From the NCBI GenBank assembly GCA_030681035.1, contig JAUXUI010000118.1:1-64000 (forward strand): a stretch of 64,000 nucleotides of DNA, written 5' to 3'. The translations under genes and the position numbers were made by a program. Below are positions 26,535-35,327 of this stretch, one piece after another; the first letter of the stretch is position 1, and each line of letters opens with the position of its first letter. Source of the stretch: Lysobacteraceae bacterium. Its GTDB lineage: Bacteria > Pseudomonadota > Gammaproteobacteria > Xanthomonadales > Xanthomonadaceae. The notes beneath the pieces were generated by a model. It saw only the letters and a list, made by a program, of their open reading frames with translations, was not told where the DNA came from and ran no database searches.

Positions 26535-27248
26535 ATGCGCCTGAACAAATACATATCCGATAGCGGCGAATGCTCGCGCCGGGAAGCCGATGAACGCATT
26601 GCCGCCGGTCGAGTGAGCGTCAACGGCGTGGTTGTCGGCATCGGCAGCAATATCGTTGATGGCGACACGGTGTTGATGGATGGGCAGCCACTGCGGCAAC
26701 GCCGGGTTGCTGGCGGCCGTCGCCATGTCTATATCGCCTTCCACAAACCGGCGGGCGTTACCTGCACCACCGATACCGAGGTCAAAGGCAACATCATCGA
26801 TTTCATCGGCCATCAGCAACGCATCTTTCCGATTGGCCGCCTCGACAAGGAATCCGAAGGCCTGATCCTGCTGACCAGCAACGGCGATATCGTCAACGAA
26901 ATACTGCGTGCCGAAAATGCCAAGGAAAAGGAATATCTGGTCGGTGTGAGCCGCGAGGTCAACGACGAGTTCCTGCGTGGGATGGCGCGCGGCGGTATCG
27001 TCATGCATGGCCAGCGCACCCGACCGTGCCGTGCCACGCGACTTGGCAAGTTGGGGTTTCGCATCGTTCTCACGCAAGGGTTGAACCGCCAGATTCGGCT
27101 GATGGCTGCCCATTTTGGCTATCGGGTGAAGCGGTTGGTGCGCACCCGTATCGTCAATATCTCGCTGGGCCACCTCAAGACCGGGCAGTGGCGCAATCTC
27201 ACCGATGCCGAATTGCGTGGCCTGTTGCCGATGCGCAGTGAGTGGTGA
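26535..27248 (+). CDS. rluF: 23S rRNA pseudouridine synthase, RluF-like
   Basis: A 237-residue RsuA/RluB/E/F-family enzyme. The N-terminal S4 RNA-binding domain (MRLNKYISDSGECSRREADERI) is followed by a catalytic domain with FHKPAGVTCTTD, the catalytic Asp in GRLDKESEGLILLTSNGD, and EKEYLV. The motif SNGDIVNEILRAENAKEKEYLVGV matches RluF, which modifies U2604 of 23S rRNA, better than RluB/E. E. coli RluF has a longer C-terminus, so the exact specificity is inferred. Confidence 0.87.
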   Translation: MRLNKYISDSGECSRREADERIAAGRVSVNGVVVGIGSNIVDGDTVLMDGQPLRQRRVAGGRRHVYIAFHKPAGVTCTTDTEVKGNIIDFIGHQQRIFPIGRLDKESEGLILLTSNGDIVNEILRAENAKEKEYLVGVSREVNDEFLRGMARGGIVMHGQRTRPCRATRLGKLGFRIVLTQGLNRQIRLMAAHFGYRVKRLVRTRIVNISLGHLKTGQWRNLTDAELRGLLPMRSEW

Positions 27249-27320
27249 CGGGCTTTGATGATAGGGGTCGCCGCGTGCCACCCATCCTGCTTGCTCGGGA
27301 CTCGGGAGAAGCAACAAATG

Positions 27321-27441
27321 GTCCGCAAAGGGCGCAAAAAACGCAAATAACAGCGTTGGGTAGGTAACAGTCCGGTTTTACCGCGCTCTTCCCATCCTTG
27401 CTGCTGGCTCGGCGTCGTGGCCCTTCGCGTTCTTTGCGGAC
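27321..27441. repeat. Inverted repeat in intergenic spacer
   Basis: GTCCGCAAAG (27321-27330) is repeated in inverse orientation at 27432-27441, with similar AACGC/GCGTT stretches beside each arm. It occupies the 254-base gap between the RluF-like gene and glycerol kinase, where no gene is supported. It may be a decayed REP-type element. Confidence 0.4.
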
Positions 27442-27502
27442 TATCCGCTCTTGCTCTCGCTGGGACGGAGCTTTGGTGACTGGTGGGTCATCCTGCGGAT
27501 AG

Positions 27503-28963
27503 TCACGCCAATGCCAGCACTTGGTGCCAGTGACTTCGCGCGGCATCAACGTCGGCACGATGGGCTTGCGGGGTGAAACTGCGCTCGGGCACGTAGGCAC
27601 GGCGTAATTCGTCCAGGCCCGACCACAGGCCGACACCCAGGCCAGCCAGCATCGCCGCACCAAGCGCGGTGGTTTCCAGCATGCCTGGCCGATGCAGGGT
27701 GACGCCGGCAAGATCAGCCTGCATTTGCAGCAACAGATTGTTGGCAGCAGCGCCGCCATCGACGCGGATATCGCGCAGTGGCGCGCCCATGTCTGCCGCC
27801 ATCGCTTCGAGAATGTCGCACTGGCTGTGGGCAATGGCTTCGAGAGCAGCGCGCGCCAGATGTGCGCGCGTGCTGCCGCCGCTGAGGCCATGAATCAGGC
27901 CGCGCGCCTGCGGCCGCCAGTGTGGCGCGCCAAGGCCGGCGTGGGCGGGAATGATGGTTACGCCGCCGCTGTCGGGCACGCTGGCGGCAAGCGCTTCGAT
28001 CTGATCGGCACGCTCGATGATACCCAGGCCATCGCGCAGCCATGCAACCAGGGCGCCGGCGATATACGCACCCCCTTCCAGCGCGTAGGTGATGCGCTGA
28101 TCGATCTGCCAGGCAATGGTGCTGAGCATGCCGTGTCTACTCGGCACCGGCACGTTGCCGGTGTTGAGCAAGATGAAACTGCCGGTACCGTAGGTGATTT
28201 TGCCTTGCCCAGCATCAAAACAGCCTTGGCCGAACAACGCCGCCTGTTGATCGCCGGCGATACCGGCAATCGGCAGGCCATCGGGCAATTCCGGCACGTC
28301 CTGCACCCGCGCGCAAATGCCCGAGCTGGGCACAAGGCGGGGTAGTTGGATGTCGGCAAGGCCGAAGCGATGCGTCAGTTCATCGCACCATTGCGCACTC
28401 GTTATATCGAGCAGCAGGGTGCGGCTGGCATTGCTGCGATCGGTCAGGTATTGGCCGCTGAGCCGACGCAGCAGATGCGTGTCGGCGGTACCGAAGCTGA
28501 GCCTTCGTCCGGCGTGATGCTGCTGCAACCAGGCCAGCTTGCTGGCCGAAAAGTAGGGGTCGATCGGCAGGCCGGTGCGGGCTCGGGTGTCGGCTTCAAG
28601 CGCCTTGCGTTGCTCGCACCAATCGCTGCTGCGGCGATCGAGCCAGACGATGGCGTTGCCCAGCGATTCACCGCTGTCGGTGTCCCAGACGAACGTCGTT
28701 TCGCGCTGGTTGGTGATGCCGAGCGCCGCCAACCGGGCAGGGTCGATGCCGTCCAGCGCCAGGCGCAATGCCGTGCGCAGCGAAGCCCATATTTCATCGG
28801 GCGCATGCTCGACCCAGCCCGGCTGCGGGTAGTGTTGGGCAAAGCCGACATTGGCGCGGGAAACCACTGCCAGGTCACGGTCAATGACGAGCACCGTGTT
28901 GCCCGACGTTCCCTGATCGATCCCGATCAGAAGATCCGGTTTGGCTGGCGATGTAGCAGGCAT
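27503..28963 (-). CDS. glpK: Glycerol kinase
   Basis: A 486-residue FGGY-family kinase that phosphorylates glycerol. The N-terminal phosphate motif is IGIDQGTSGNTVLVID. Glycerol-site residues sit in ITNQRETTFVW and NAIVWLDRR. GDQQAALFGQGCF, TYGTGSFILLNTG and VDGGAAANNLLLQMQADLAG are standard. Family length is about 500. No glpF, glpD or glpR lies next to it, so it is an isolated glp gene. The 218 bases upstream (28964-29181) hold no gene. Confidence 0.93.
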   Translation of the reverse strand: MPATSPAKPDLLIGIDQGTSGNTVLVIDRDLAVVSRANVGFAQHYPQPGWVEHAPDEIWASLRTALRLALDGIDPARLAALGITNQRETTFVWDTDSGESLGNAIVWLDRRSSDWCEQRKALEADTRARTGLPIDPYFSASKLAWLQQHHAGRRLSFGTADTHLLRRLSGQYLTDRSNASRTLLLDITSAQWCDELTHRFGLADIQLPRLVPSSGICARVQDVPELPDGLPIAGIAGDQQAALFGQGCFDAGQGKITYGTGSFILLNTGNVPVPSRHGMLSTIAWQIDQRITYALEGGAYIAGALVAWLRDGLGIIERADQIEALAASVPDSGGVTIIPAHAGLGAPHWRPQARGLIHGLSGGSTRAHLARAALEAIAHSQCDILEAMAADMGAPLRDIRVDGGAAANNLLLQMQADLAGVTLHRPGMLETTALGAAMLAGLGVGLWSGLDELRRAYVPERSFTPQAHRADVDAARSHWHQVLALA

Positions 28964-29181
28964 GGTGTGGACAGTCCCGTGGTGTGTAATGCGCAGACCG
29001 CATCGTGCTTTCGCCGGGTACGCTGCGCGTCTTGACGGCTAACGCTGATGCCAATCATGCCCTATACGCCAATTCTCGCAACCCTCATTTACGTGCTTTC
29101 TGCCGATCGGCGCAAGGTGTTGATGGTGCATCGCGCTTGTGCTGGCCGCGCAGCCTGACGCAGTGCAGGAAGCGGGCGATA

Positions 29182-31272
29182 TCAGCCATAGGCACTGTCA
29201 TCCGTAGTCGCCAATGCGTGTTTCGCGAGTGGCAAGTTTTCAACGGCGGGAACGTGCTTGGGTAGCGTAAAAAACGATATCCGGTCGAGCAGTAGTTCGG
29301 CTGATTTCTCCAATATTGCGGCACACTTCATCGTTCGCAACGACAGATCAGCGCCGTCGTCCGCAATCTGCGTCAGACCCACCAGGCAGGAATCCACTTT
29401 CACGACGGTGTCGGCATGCGCATGCGCCTTCACGACATTCGTTTCCATCAACTGTGCGACGTGTTCCGATTGTTCACCGATGGTGTCGAGCAGTTCGCGG
29501 CACTCGCCCAGCGACGTGACGCCGTGATCCAGGCTGGCGATGATTTCCGACATCATGTGGCGGGCGCCACCGGAAACCGAACGTGAGCGTTTTGCCAGGC
29601 CATGAACCTCATCGACAACCGTCGCAAGCGCGCGATGCGGATCGCCGGTGCGTGCTCGCTCGGCTGCGTTGAGCGCAAGGATGTCGGTCTCGCTGGCGAC
29701 GGCAGCCATGACCGTAACGGTGTCGCCAATGCGGTTCACAGCCTGCTGTACATTGTCGATCGACGCAATGACCCGCTGTAGCCCGGCGCGCGCGTTGATC
29801 GCGATTTTATGGTTGTCGTTGGCGAAGCCGTGGGCAACGACGGTGTGCTCAAGCTGTGCGGTCATGGCCTGCTGCAGTTCGCGAATCTGGGTGGCGATGC
29901 GGGCGACCGCCTGTTTTTGTTCTGTCATGTACAGCCCGATGTCGCGTGCATCGCCGGCAATCCGGAATGCTGCCTCGGTGGTGGTGCCGGCGGCGATGGT
30001 TACGTCGTTGGTCAGGCCGCGCAAGTTGCCGGCGATATTCAGGGTGGCTTGCACGATGTCGCCGATTTCATCCTCGTTGCGAATGACGACCGAGCCGGTG
30101 AGATCGCCCGAACTGATCGCGCTGCCCAGGCGCTGCGCGTCGGCGAGCGGGCGCGTTACCGCGCGCATCAGCATCACACCGAGCCAACCGGCCACCATCG
30201 CGGCGGCGACCAACAACGTCAGCGCCAGCACCCAGTGCCGTGCGTAGCGGGTTTCGGCGTCTCGTATTGCGCGCGCGGCCGCAGCTGCGTGCTGGTCGGC
30301 CAACGCGTTGGCGCTTGCTACCAGCGGCTCGTATCGCTGCGGCAGTTCGTTCGCAAGGATATCTTCGGCACGCTCGTGCTCGCCGCGTTCGAGCGCTTGC
30401 AGCGTGGCATCGATGCGGTCCTTGTACTGCATGCGTACCGAATTCCAGCGTTCCAGCAATGCCCGCTGGCCTGGCCTGTCGGTTCGGGCGCGGTAGTTCG
30501 CCACAAGCGCGGCGATGTCGTCCTGATTGGCGACGATCCGGCGTCTGCTCGCGTCAAGCGTCTCGGTCGCGACTCCGGTTGCGGCATCGGTTATCAGGAT
30601 GCGGTTCTCCATCATCTTGCGCAGGATGGTGCCCATTTGCTGCGCGGGCAGCAGGTGGTTTCGCTGGATGCGGGCGAGGGCGGCATTGCTGGCTGCCATG
30701 CCGGCCATCGCCGAGACCGCTGCTGCCAGGCCGGACAGTGCCAGGACCACGATGATGGCGGCGATACGATCACGCAGACGCAATCCGCGCAGCCGGCCTG
30801 CAATGCCGCGCCAGCTTGTTCCGATGATGCGGCCACGCCACAGACGCCAACGGTGATGGCGCGATGCATCGCGCATATCGGCATACGCGTGTTGCGCATG
30901 TCGTACCTGTTCGACGGTTGGTCGCGTGCGCAGCGACATGTAACCGACGACTTCGCCATCGGCAACGATGGGGTTGGCATTGGCCTCCACCCAGTAAAAG
31001 CCGCCATCCTTGCAACGATTCTTGATTGATCCTTTCCATGCCTTGCCTGCTTTCAGCGTGGCCCACAGGTCGGCAAACACCGCCGCCGGCATGTCGGGAT
31101 GGCGCATGATGTTGTGCGGCTGGCCGACCAGTTCCTCCTGTGTGTATCCGCTGATCTCGCAGAACGTGGTGTTGACGTAGGTGATGATGCCATGCGAATT
31201 GGTGCGCGACACCACACTGTCGCCATCGCGCAGATGGCGTTCAGTGTCGGTGACTGGCAAGTTCTGGCGCAT
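29182..31272 (-). CDS. Aer-like PAS chemoreceptor with degenerate signalling tip
   Basis: A 696-residue protein. Residues 10-120 are an Aer-type PAS domain (GYTQEELVGQPHNIMRHPDMP, then KNRCKDGGFYWVEANANP). A first membrane helix lies at about 171-192, followed by a periplasmic four-helix-bundle-like region, a second helix near 345-365, a HAMP region (VTRPLADAQRLGSAISSGDL) and a long coiled coil. The hairpin tip, which in receptors binds CheA/CheW, reads ILALNAAERARTGDPH instead of the standard LLALNAAVEAARAGEQGRGF, and the flanking coils are also degraded. It probably arose from the adjacent receptor gene, 14 bases upstream, by duplication. It may not signal to the normal array. Confidence 0.8.
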   Translation of the reverse strand: MRQNLPVTDTERHLRDGDSVVSRTNSHGIITYVNTTFCEISGYTQEELVGQPHNIMRHPDMPAAVFADLWATLKAGKAWKGSIKNRCKDGGFYWVEANANPIVADGEVVGYMSLRTRPTVEQVRHAQHAYADMRDASRHHRWRLWRGRIIGTSWRGIAGRLRGLRLRDRIAAIIVVLALSGLAAAVSAMAGMAASNAALARIQRNHLLPAQQMGTILRKMMENRILITDAATGVATETLDASRRRIVANQDDIAALVANYRARTDRPGQRALLERWNSVRMQYKDRIDATLQALERGEHERAEDILANELPQRYEPLVASANALADQHAAAAARAIRDAETRYARHWVLALTLLVAAAMVAGWLGVMLMRAVTRPLADAQRLGSAISSGDLTGSVVIRNEDEIGDIVQATLNIAGNLRGLTNDVTIAAGTTTEAAFRIAGDARDIGLYMTEQKQAVARIATQIRELQQAMTAQLEHTVVAHGFANDNHKIAINARAGLQRVIASIDNVQQAVNRIGDTVTVMAAVASETDILALNAAERARTGDPHRALATVVDEVHGLAKRSRSVSGGARHMMSEIIASLDHGVTSLGECRELLDTIGEQSEHVAQLMETNVVKAHAHADTVVKVDSCLVGLTQIADDGADLSLRTMKCAAILEKSAELLLDRISFFTLPKHVPAVENLPLAKHALATTDDSAYG

Positions 31273-31286
31273 GCAATAGCCTCAAT

Positions 31287-32840
31287 TCAAGCCAGCCGGA
31301 AAAAGCCCATCAGCCGATCCAGCCGTTCGGACTGCGCGCGCAATTCGTCGGATGCCGCTGCCGCTTCCTCGACCAGGGATGCGTTTTGCTGGGTGACATC
31401 ATCCATCTTCACCACCGCCGTATTGATCTGTCCGACACCCTGCGACTGCTCCGCGCTGGCCGACGCGATTTCGCTGACCATGGCCGATACCTTTTGCACG
31501 CTGCCGACGATCTCGCGCAACACATCGCCCGATTCGCGCACTACCGCCGAGCCGACATGGGTTTTTTCCACCGCATCGCCCACCAACGACTTGACCTCGC
31601 GCGACGCCTCGGCTGAACGCTGCGCCAGATTGCGCACTTCAGCCGCCACCACCGCAAAACCGCGCCCTTGTTCGCCCGCGCGCGCCGCTTCCACCGCTGC
31701 ATTGAGCGCCAGCAAATTGGTCTGAAAGTCAATGCCATCGATCACGCCGATGATTTCCGAGATTTTGCTGCTGGATCGATTGATGTCGTCCATCGAAGCA
31801 ATCGCGCGCTCGACCAGTTGCCCGCCCGCTTCGGCGCGGCCGCGTGCCTCGGCGACGATCATTGCGGCATTGCTCGCATTTTCGGCGTTCTCACGCACCG
31901 ACGCGGTCATCTCCTCCATTGCCGCGGCGGTTTCCTCAAGCACCGATGCCTGCTCCTGCGCGCGCGCGCTGAGATCGTTGTTGCCGGCCGATATCTGGGT
32001 GGCGGCGCTGGCGACCGCACTGCTGCCATCGCGCACATCGCTGGTGATGCCGCGCAGATTGCCGGCGATGTTCTTGATCGATTGCGCAACCGCGCCAATT
32101 TCATCGTCGCGCTCGACACGCAGATCCTGGCTCAGATCGCCGGAGCCGACCGCTTGCGCGAACTGTTGTGCGGCACCCAGTGTCCGCTTCATGCTTCTCA
32201 ATGCAGCCAGCGAAAATCCCACGGTGACGACGATGACAATCATCTTCGCCGCCATCGGCAGCGGAATGTCGTAGTGGAGCATGTCCGCTATGGTGGATGC
32301 AGCGGCGATCAGGGTCAGAAACAAAAAGGCGATCGTCAATCGCGTACTCAAGGCAAGCGTGCGCAGCCGGTCGCCGATGCCCAGCAACCCGGTGCGCATG
32401 ATCCGCCCCCGGCGCACGGTCCATCCCCGGCGTTGCTCGCGGATGGCGGTATACACCTTTTCCGCATGTTCGATCTGCTCGCGCGTGGGTCGCGTACGCA
32501 ACGACATGTGGCCGATCACCTGGCCGTTCTGATGGATCGGATTGGCGTTGGCCTCGACCCAATAGAAACCGCCGTCCTTGCAGCGGTTCTTCACCAATCC
32601 CTTCCACGACCGGCCGGCATGCAGTGTCTTCCAGAAGTCGGCAAATGCCGCAGGTGGCATGTCCGGGTGGCGCACGATGTTCTGCGGCTGGCCGATCAGT
32701 TCATCCTCGGAGAAGCCGCTGATTTCGCAAAAGGTGCGGTTGACGTAGGTGATCTTGCCCTTGGTATCGGTCTTGGAGACGACGCTGTCGCCGTCCCTGA
32801 GCACGTGTTCGTGATTTGTTACCGGCAGATTGATGCGCAT
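31287..32840 (-). CDS. Aer-like PAS methyl-accepting chemotaxis protein
   Basis: A 517-residue receptor. It has an N-terminal PAS domain of Aer type (GFSEDELIGQPQNIVRHPDMP, KNRCKDGGFYWVEANANP; Aer homologues hold FAD and sense redox or oxygen). Two closely spaced hydrophobic stretches lie at about 175-225. A HAMP-like segment (AQAVGSGDLSQDLRVERDDEIG) follows, then a full methyl-accepting domain with a canonical tip (LLALNAAVEAARAGEQGRGF). Methylation-type helices flank the tip. Start: ATG at 32840 preceded by GGGGGGACGAA. It is upstream of and probably co-transcribed with the degenerate paralogue. No other chemotaxis genes are in the window. Confidence 0.93.
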   Translation of the reverse strand: MRINLPVTNHEHVLRDGDSVVSKTDTKGKITYVNRTFCEISGFSEDELIGQPQNIVRHPDMPPAAFADFWKTLHAGRSWKGLVKNRCKDGGFYWVEANANPIHQNGQVIGHMSLRTRPTREQIEHAEKVYTAIREQRRGWTVRRGRIMRTGLLGIGDRLRTLALSTRLTIAFLFLTLIAAASTIADMLHYDIPLPMAAKMIVIVVTVGFSLAALRSMKRTLGAAQQFAQAVGSGDLSQDLRVERDDEIGAVAQSIKNIAGNLRGITSDVRDGSSAVASAATQISAGNNDLSARAQEQASVLEETAAAMEEMTASVRENAENASNAAMIVAEARGRAEAGGQLVERAIASMDDINRSSSKISEIIGVIDGIDFQTNLLALNAAVEAARAGEQGRGFAVVAAEVRNLAQRSAEASREVKSLVGDAVEKTHVGSAVVRESGDVLREIVGSVQKVSAMVSEIASASAEQSQGVGQINTAVVKMDDVTQQNASLVEEAAAASDELRAQSERLDRLMGFFRLA

Positions 32841-33294
32841 TTCGTCCCCCCGAAAAATCATGACTTCCATTTCACAGCGACTGCTGTGACCTCAAGCGGT
32901 GTTCTCGGCAACCACCGTGTCAACTTGAGGCCTTATGCGACCGGCACCCGCCGGGTTGCGTCGGAGCAGCAATTCGCTGCCAACGCGGTGTGCCAACAGC
33001 GGTGGTTTTTCAGTGCCGCAGTCGCACCTATGGGTGGTAGCTGGTTCCGCAATGAAATGTCTAAAAATCCAATGGTGTCAGTCCGTTAGTTCGATCTTGA
33101 GGTTGTGGCGATAGCCTTGGTTTACGCGTTTCTCGTGTGGCGTTTTCACCAACTGTCAGTGCCGCAGTGCGGTCGCGTCGATGGTTCGATGGTGTGTCGT
33201 TTTCCGCTGATGGTCTATCAGGAGATTCCCGGTGTGGGCCGCAACGGCGGCGTTTGTCGTACCAGGTGGTTCCCCAGTAGGCGGCCATGACTCA

Positions 33295-33362
33295 GGTCGC
33301 CCACAGGGTGGGCTCCTACAAAAAGCGGATGCCCACTGTAGGAGCCCACCCTGTGGGCGACC
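33295..33362. repeat. REP-like hairpin
   Basis: A 26-bp perfect inverted repeat with arms beginning GGTCGCCCACAGGGTGGGCT, separated by 16 bases. Such units with a GTAGGAGC core are common in Xanthomonadales and Pseudomonas. It lies in the 710-base region 32841-33550 between the receptors and the LuxR-type gene; I see no gene in the remainder of that region. Confidence 0.85.
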
Positions 33363-33550
33363 GGGCGAAGCGAATGGCGGGATCGCCACGACCGGTCACG
33401 TCCGACTGGCGACTAGGTGATTCCCCGGTATGCGGGGCGGACAGATCAGGACAGACTCGCCAGCTCTGAAACCTACACCGAGCCATCACGGGCACTGACG
33501 TATTTTTGCCGCACCGTGTTGCTGCTTCGAAGCCGCAATGGAGTTACCCA

Positions 33551-34216
33551 ATGCCTGGATCCGTCGCTCAGGTACTGATCGCCGTAGACGGGGATCTCCT
33601 GCGCTTTGCATTGGCTGAAATGGTGCGCGGCATGCCCGAGTATTCATTGCGTGGTGTTGCCGTAGACGCCGCCACAGCAATCATTGCGATGCGTTCGCAC
33701 AAGCTTGACGTGCTGTTTCTGGATGTCGTGTTGGCGGAAAAGGTGAAGGCCGCATTCGGTGGGCATGGAACCCATCCTCGTGTCCTCTTGTTTTCGCCGC
33801 GCCGGCACATCGGGCTCGATGCCACCTGTGCTATGGATTGCGCTTGCGGCTTTTTGCGTGAGCGGGCGCCGTTGAAGCATATGCAAGTGGTTACGCGAAT
33901 CGTGGCATCGTGCGATGTAGCCGCAGCAGGGGCGGCGAAGCGCTGCGAGACCTGTCCACTACGACCAACGCTGGAACCCGCGCAATTACCAGTCAGTGGG
34001 CGTGAGCGGGAGGTGTTTGCCCGGATCGGTGCCGGTGAAAGCAATCAGGTCATCGCCCAGGCGCTCGGCATCAGCGTCAAGACCGTTGAATGCCACCGCG
34101 AGAACTGCAAACACAAGTTGGGCCTGCGATCAGCATTCCAGTTGGTTGCGGCGGCGGTTGCGTGGCGTGCTGGCGATTATGTGCCCGATCGCGACAGTGT
34201 GCTCTTGCGCAGGTGA
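33551..34216 (+). CDS. LuxR-family response regulator-like protein
   Basis: A 221-residue protein. The N-terminal 115 residues are a divergent receiver-like domain (VLIAVDGDLLRFALAEMV, VLFLDVVL, RVLLFSPRR) in which the acidic cluster before the phosphoacceptor is altered, so phosphorylation is uncertain. A short linker has CETCPLRP with a CxxC. The C-terminal LuxR/NarL helix-turn-helix is VSGREREVFARIGAGESNQVIAQALGISVKTVECHRENCKHKLGL. Start: ATG at 33551 with GGAG seven bases upstream. It acts as a DNA-binding regulator; its targets are unknown. No sensor kinase is adjacent. Confidence 0.87.
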   Translation: MPGSVAQVLIAVDGDLLRFALAEMVRGMPEYSLRGVAVDAATAIIAMRSHKLDVLFLDVVLAEKVKAAFGGHGTHPRVLLFSPRRHIGLDATCAMDCACGFLRERAPLKHMQVVTRIVASCDVAAAGAAKRCETCPLRPTLEPAQLPVSGREREVFARIGAGESNQVIAQALGISVKTVECHRENCKHKLGLRSAFQLVAAAVAWRAGDYVPDRDSVLLRR

Positions 34217-34282
34217 CGGGCTGCCGGGAATAGGTTGTCATAGCCGTTGTATTGTCCGCCATTGGCGCATATCATTCAGCGT

Positions 34283-34594
34283 ATGGAGTTCATCGAAACT
34301 CCGACATTCACCCGCATGCTTACTGCGCTACTGACGGATGACCAGTATTCGGACATTCAGAATGTCTTGGTGGAAAACCCGGAACGGGGCGACATCATCA
34401 AAGGTGGCGGTGGAATCCGCAAGCTGTGCTTTGCGCTGTCTGGGCGAGGCAAGAGTGGGGGCGTTCGGGTGATCTACTACTGGCTCCGGGACGATGGGCA
34501 GATTTACCTGCTGCTGATCTATCCGAAGTCGAAAAAGGACGATCTGACGAACCGGGAAGTCGCCTTGCTGCGCGAATTTGCGAAGGAGCCATGA
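34283..34594 (+). CDS. RelE/HigB-type toxin
   Basis: A 103-residue protein matching the RelE-like family often annotated as toxin of a NadS-like pair. ERGDIIKGGGGIRKLCFAL, RGKSGGVRVIYYW and IYLLLIYPKSKKDDLTNRE are its characteristic blocks. These toxins are ribosome-dependent mRNA interferases. Its stop codon overlaps a candidate ATG of the antitoxin gene. Toxin-first order is typical of HigBA-like modules. Confidence 0.88.
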   Translation: MEFIETPTFTRMLTALLTDDQYSDIQNVLVENPERGDIIKGGGGIRKLCFALSGRGKSGGVRVIYYWLRDDGQIYLLLIYPKSKKDDLTNREVALLREFAKEP

Positions 34595-34596
34595 CG

Positions 34597-34899
34597 ATGG
34601 AACACACATTATTCGATGACTTGGTGCAAAGCCTGAAAGAAGCCAAGGCGATTGCTCGCGGGGAAGCCCCGGCGTCGCGCCGGATCACGGTAACGCCGCC
34701 TGACGTGAAGACAGCGCGCGAGCAAATCGGGCTGTCACAAAGCGAATTTGCCCGCTTGATGCGGGTCAGCATCAAAACGCTGCAAAACTGGGAGCAGCAT
34801 CGCCGCAACCCGACCGGCCCCGCTGCTGCCTTGCTCAAGATCGTGCTGACCGCGCCGGATGTTGCGCTCAAGACGCTGCACGCCTCGCTGCCGAAGTGA
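34597..34899 (+). CDS. NadS-like HTH antitoxin
   Basis: A 100-residue Xre-type DNA-binding protein. N-terminal MEHTLFDDLVQSLKEAKAIARGE precedes the helix-turn-helix TAREQIGLSQSEFARLMRVSIKTLQNWEQ, followed by HRRNPTGPAAALLKIV, a strong NadS-family signature. It should neutralise the RelE-like toxin and repress the pair's promoter. ATG 34597 sits eight bases after AAGGAG; the ATG at 34591, which overlaps the toxin stop, is only two bases from that site and is less likely. Region 34900-35327 holds no gene, only a MITE-like copy. Confidence 0.88.
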   Translation: MEHTLFDDLVQSLKEAKAIARGEAPASRRITVTPPDVKTAREQIGLSQSEFARLMRVSIKTLQNWEQHRRNPTGPAAALLKIVLTAPDVALKTLHASLPK

Positions 34900-35126
34900 T
34901 GGCTTGTTGCGCGTGCCGATTCCGCAGGATGGGCAGGACGTAGCGACCGAGCGCAGCGACAACGATGTGTTTCGCTGCGCGATGGGCACGACGGCATGGA
35001 TGCTGGAGGTAGAGCAACGCAGGAGCAGTTGCCGGATGCGCAAGAGCGGCCTCTACCATCCTACGATCTACTTATCCACGATTCATTCTGCGATTTCGGC
35101 GATCGCTTTGACGAACAGCGCAGTTT

Positions 35127-35310
35127 CTGATTAGTGTGGAACCTCAGCGGTGATGCAACATGAACCCTTCTCCCTCCGGGAGAAGGTGGCCCGAAGGGCC
35201 GGATGAGGGTGCGGCGCAAGGAAAAGTATCTGCGCTTGCGTCGAACCCTCACCCCAACCCCTCTCCCGGAGGGAGAGGGGCAGAGTCGGCTGAGATTCGA
35301 CACTAATCAG
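35127..35310 (+). repeat. MITE-like palindromic element, copy 2 (diverged)
   Basis: A 184-base element with outer inverted ends CTGATTAGTG / CACTAATCAG, continuing imperfectly through CTCAGC. It has the same internal CCCTTCTCCCTCCGGGAGAA and CCCTCTCCCGGAGGGAGAGG arms as the copies at 15.6 and 51.3 kb, but central and terminal-repeat substitutions show it is an older or different subtype. It has no coding capacity and lies 17 bases from the end of hflD. Confidence 0.85.
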
Positions 35311-35327
35311 GACGCAGTTTGTTCGGG

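Noticed and set aside
27199-27891. Minus-strand open frame across the RluF/GlpK gap
   Set aside because: It covers a different frame of glpK and non-coding repeats, with no family features.
29809-31029. A 406-codon open frame on the plus strand
   Set aside because: Antisense to the receptor gene at 29182-31272, which has clear PAS and HAMP motifs.
33506-33550. Upstream in-frame start of the LuxR-type gene
   Set aside because: No ribosome site; the ATG at 33551 has GGAG at a proper distance.
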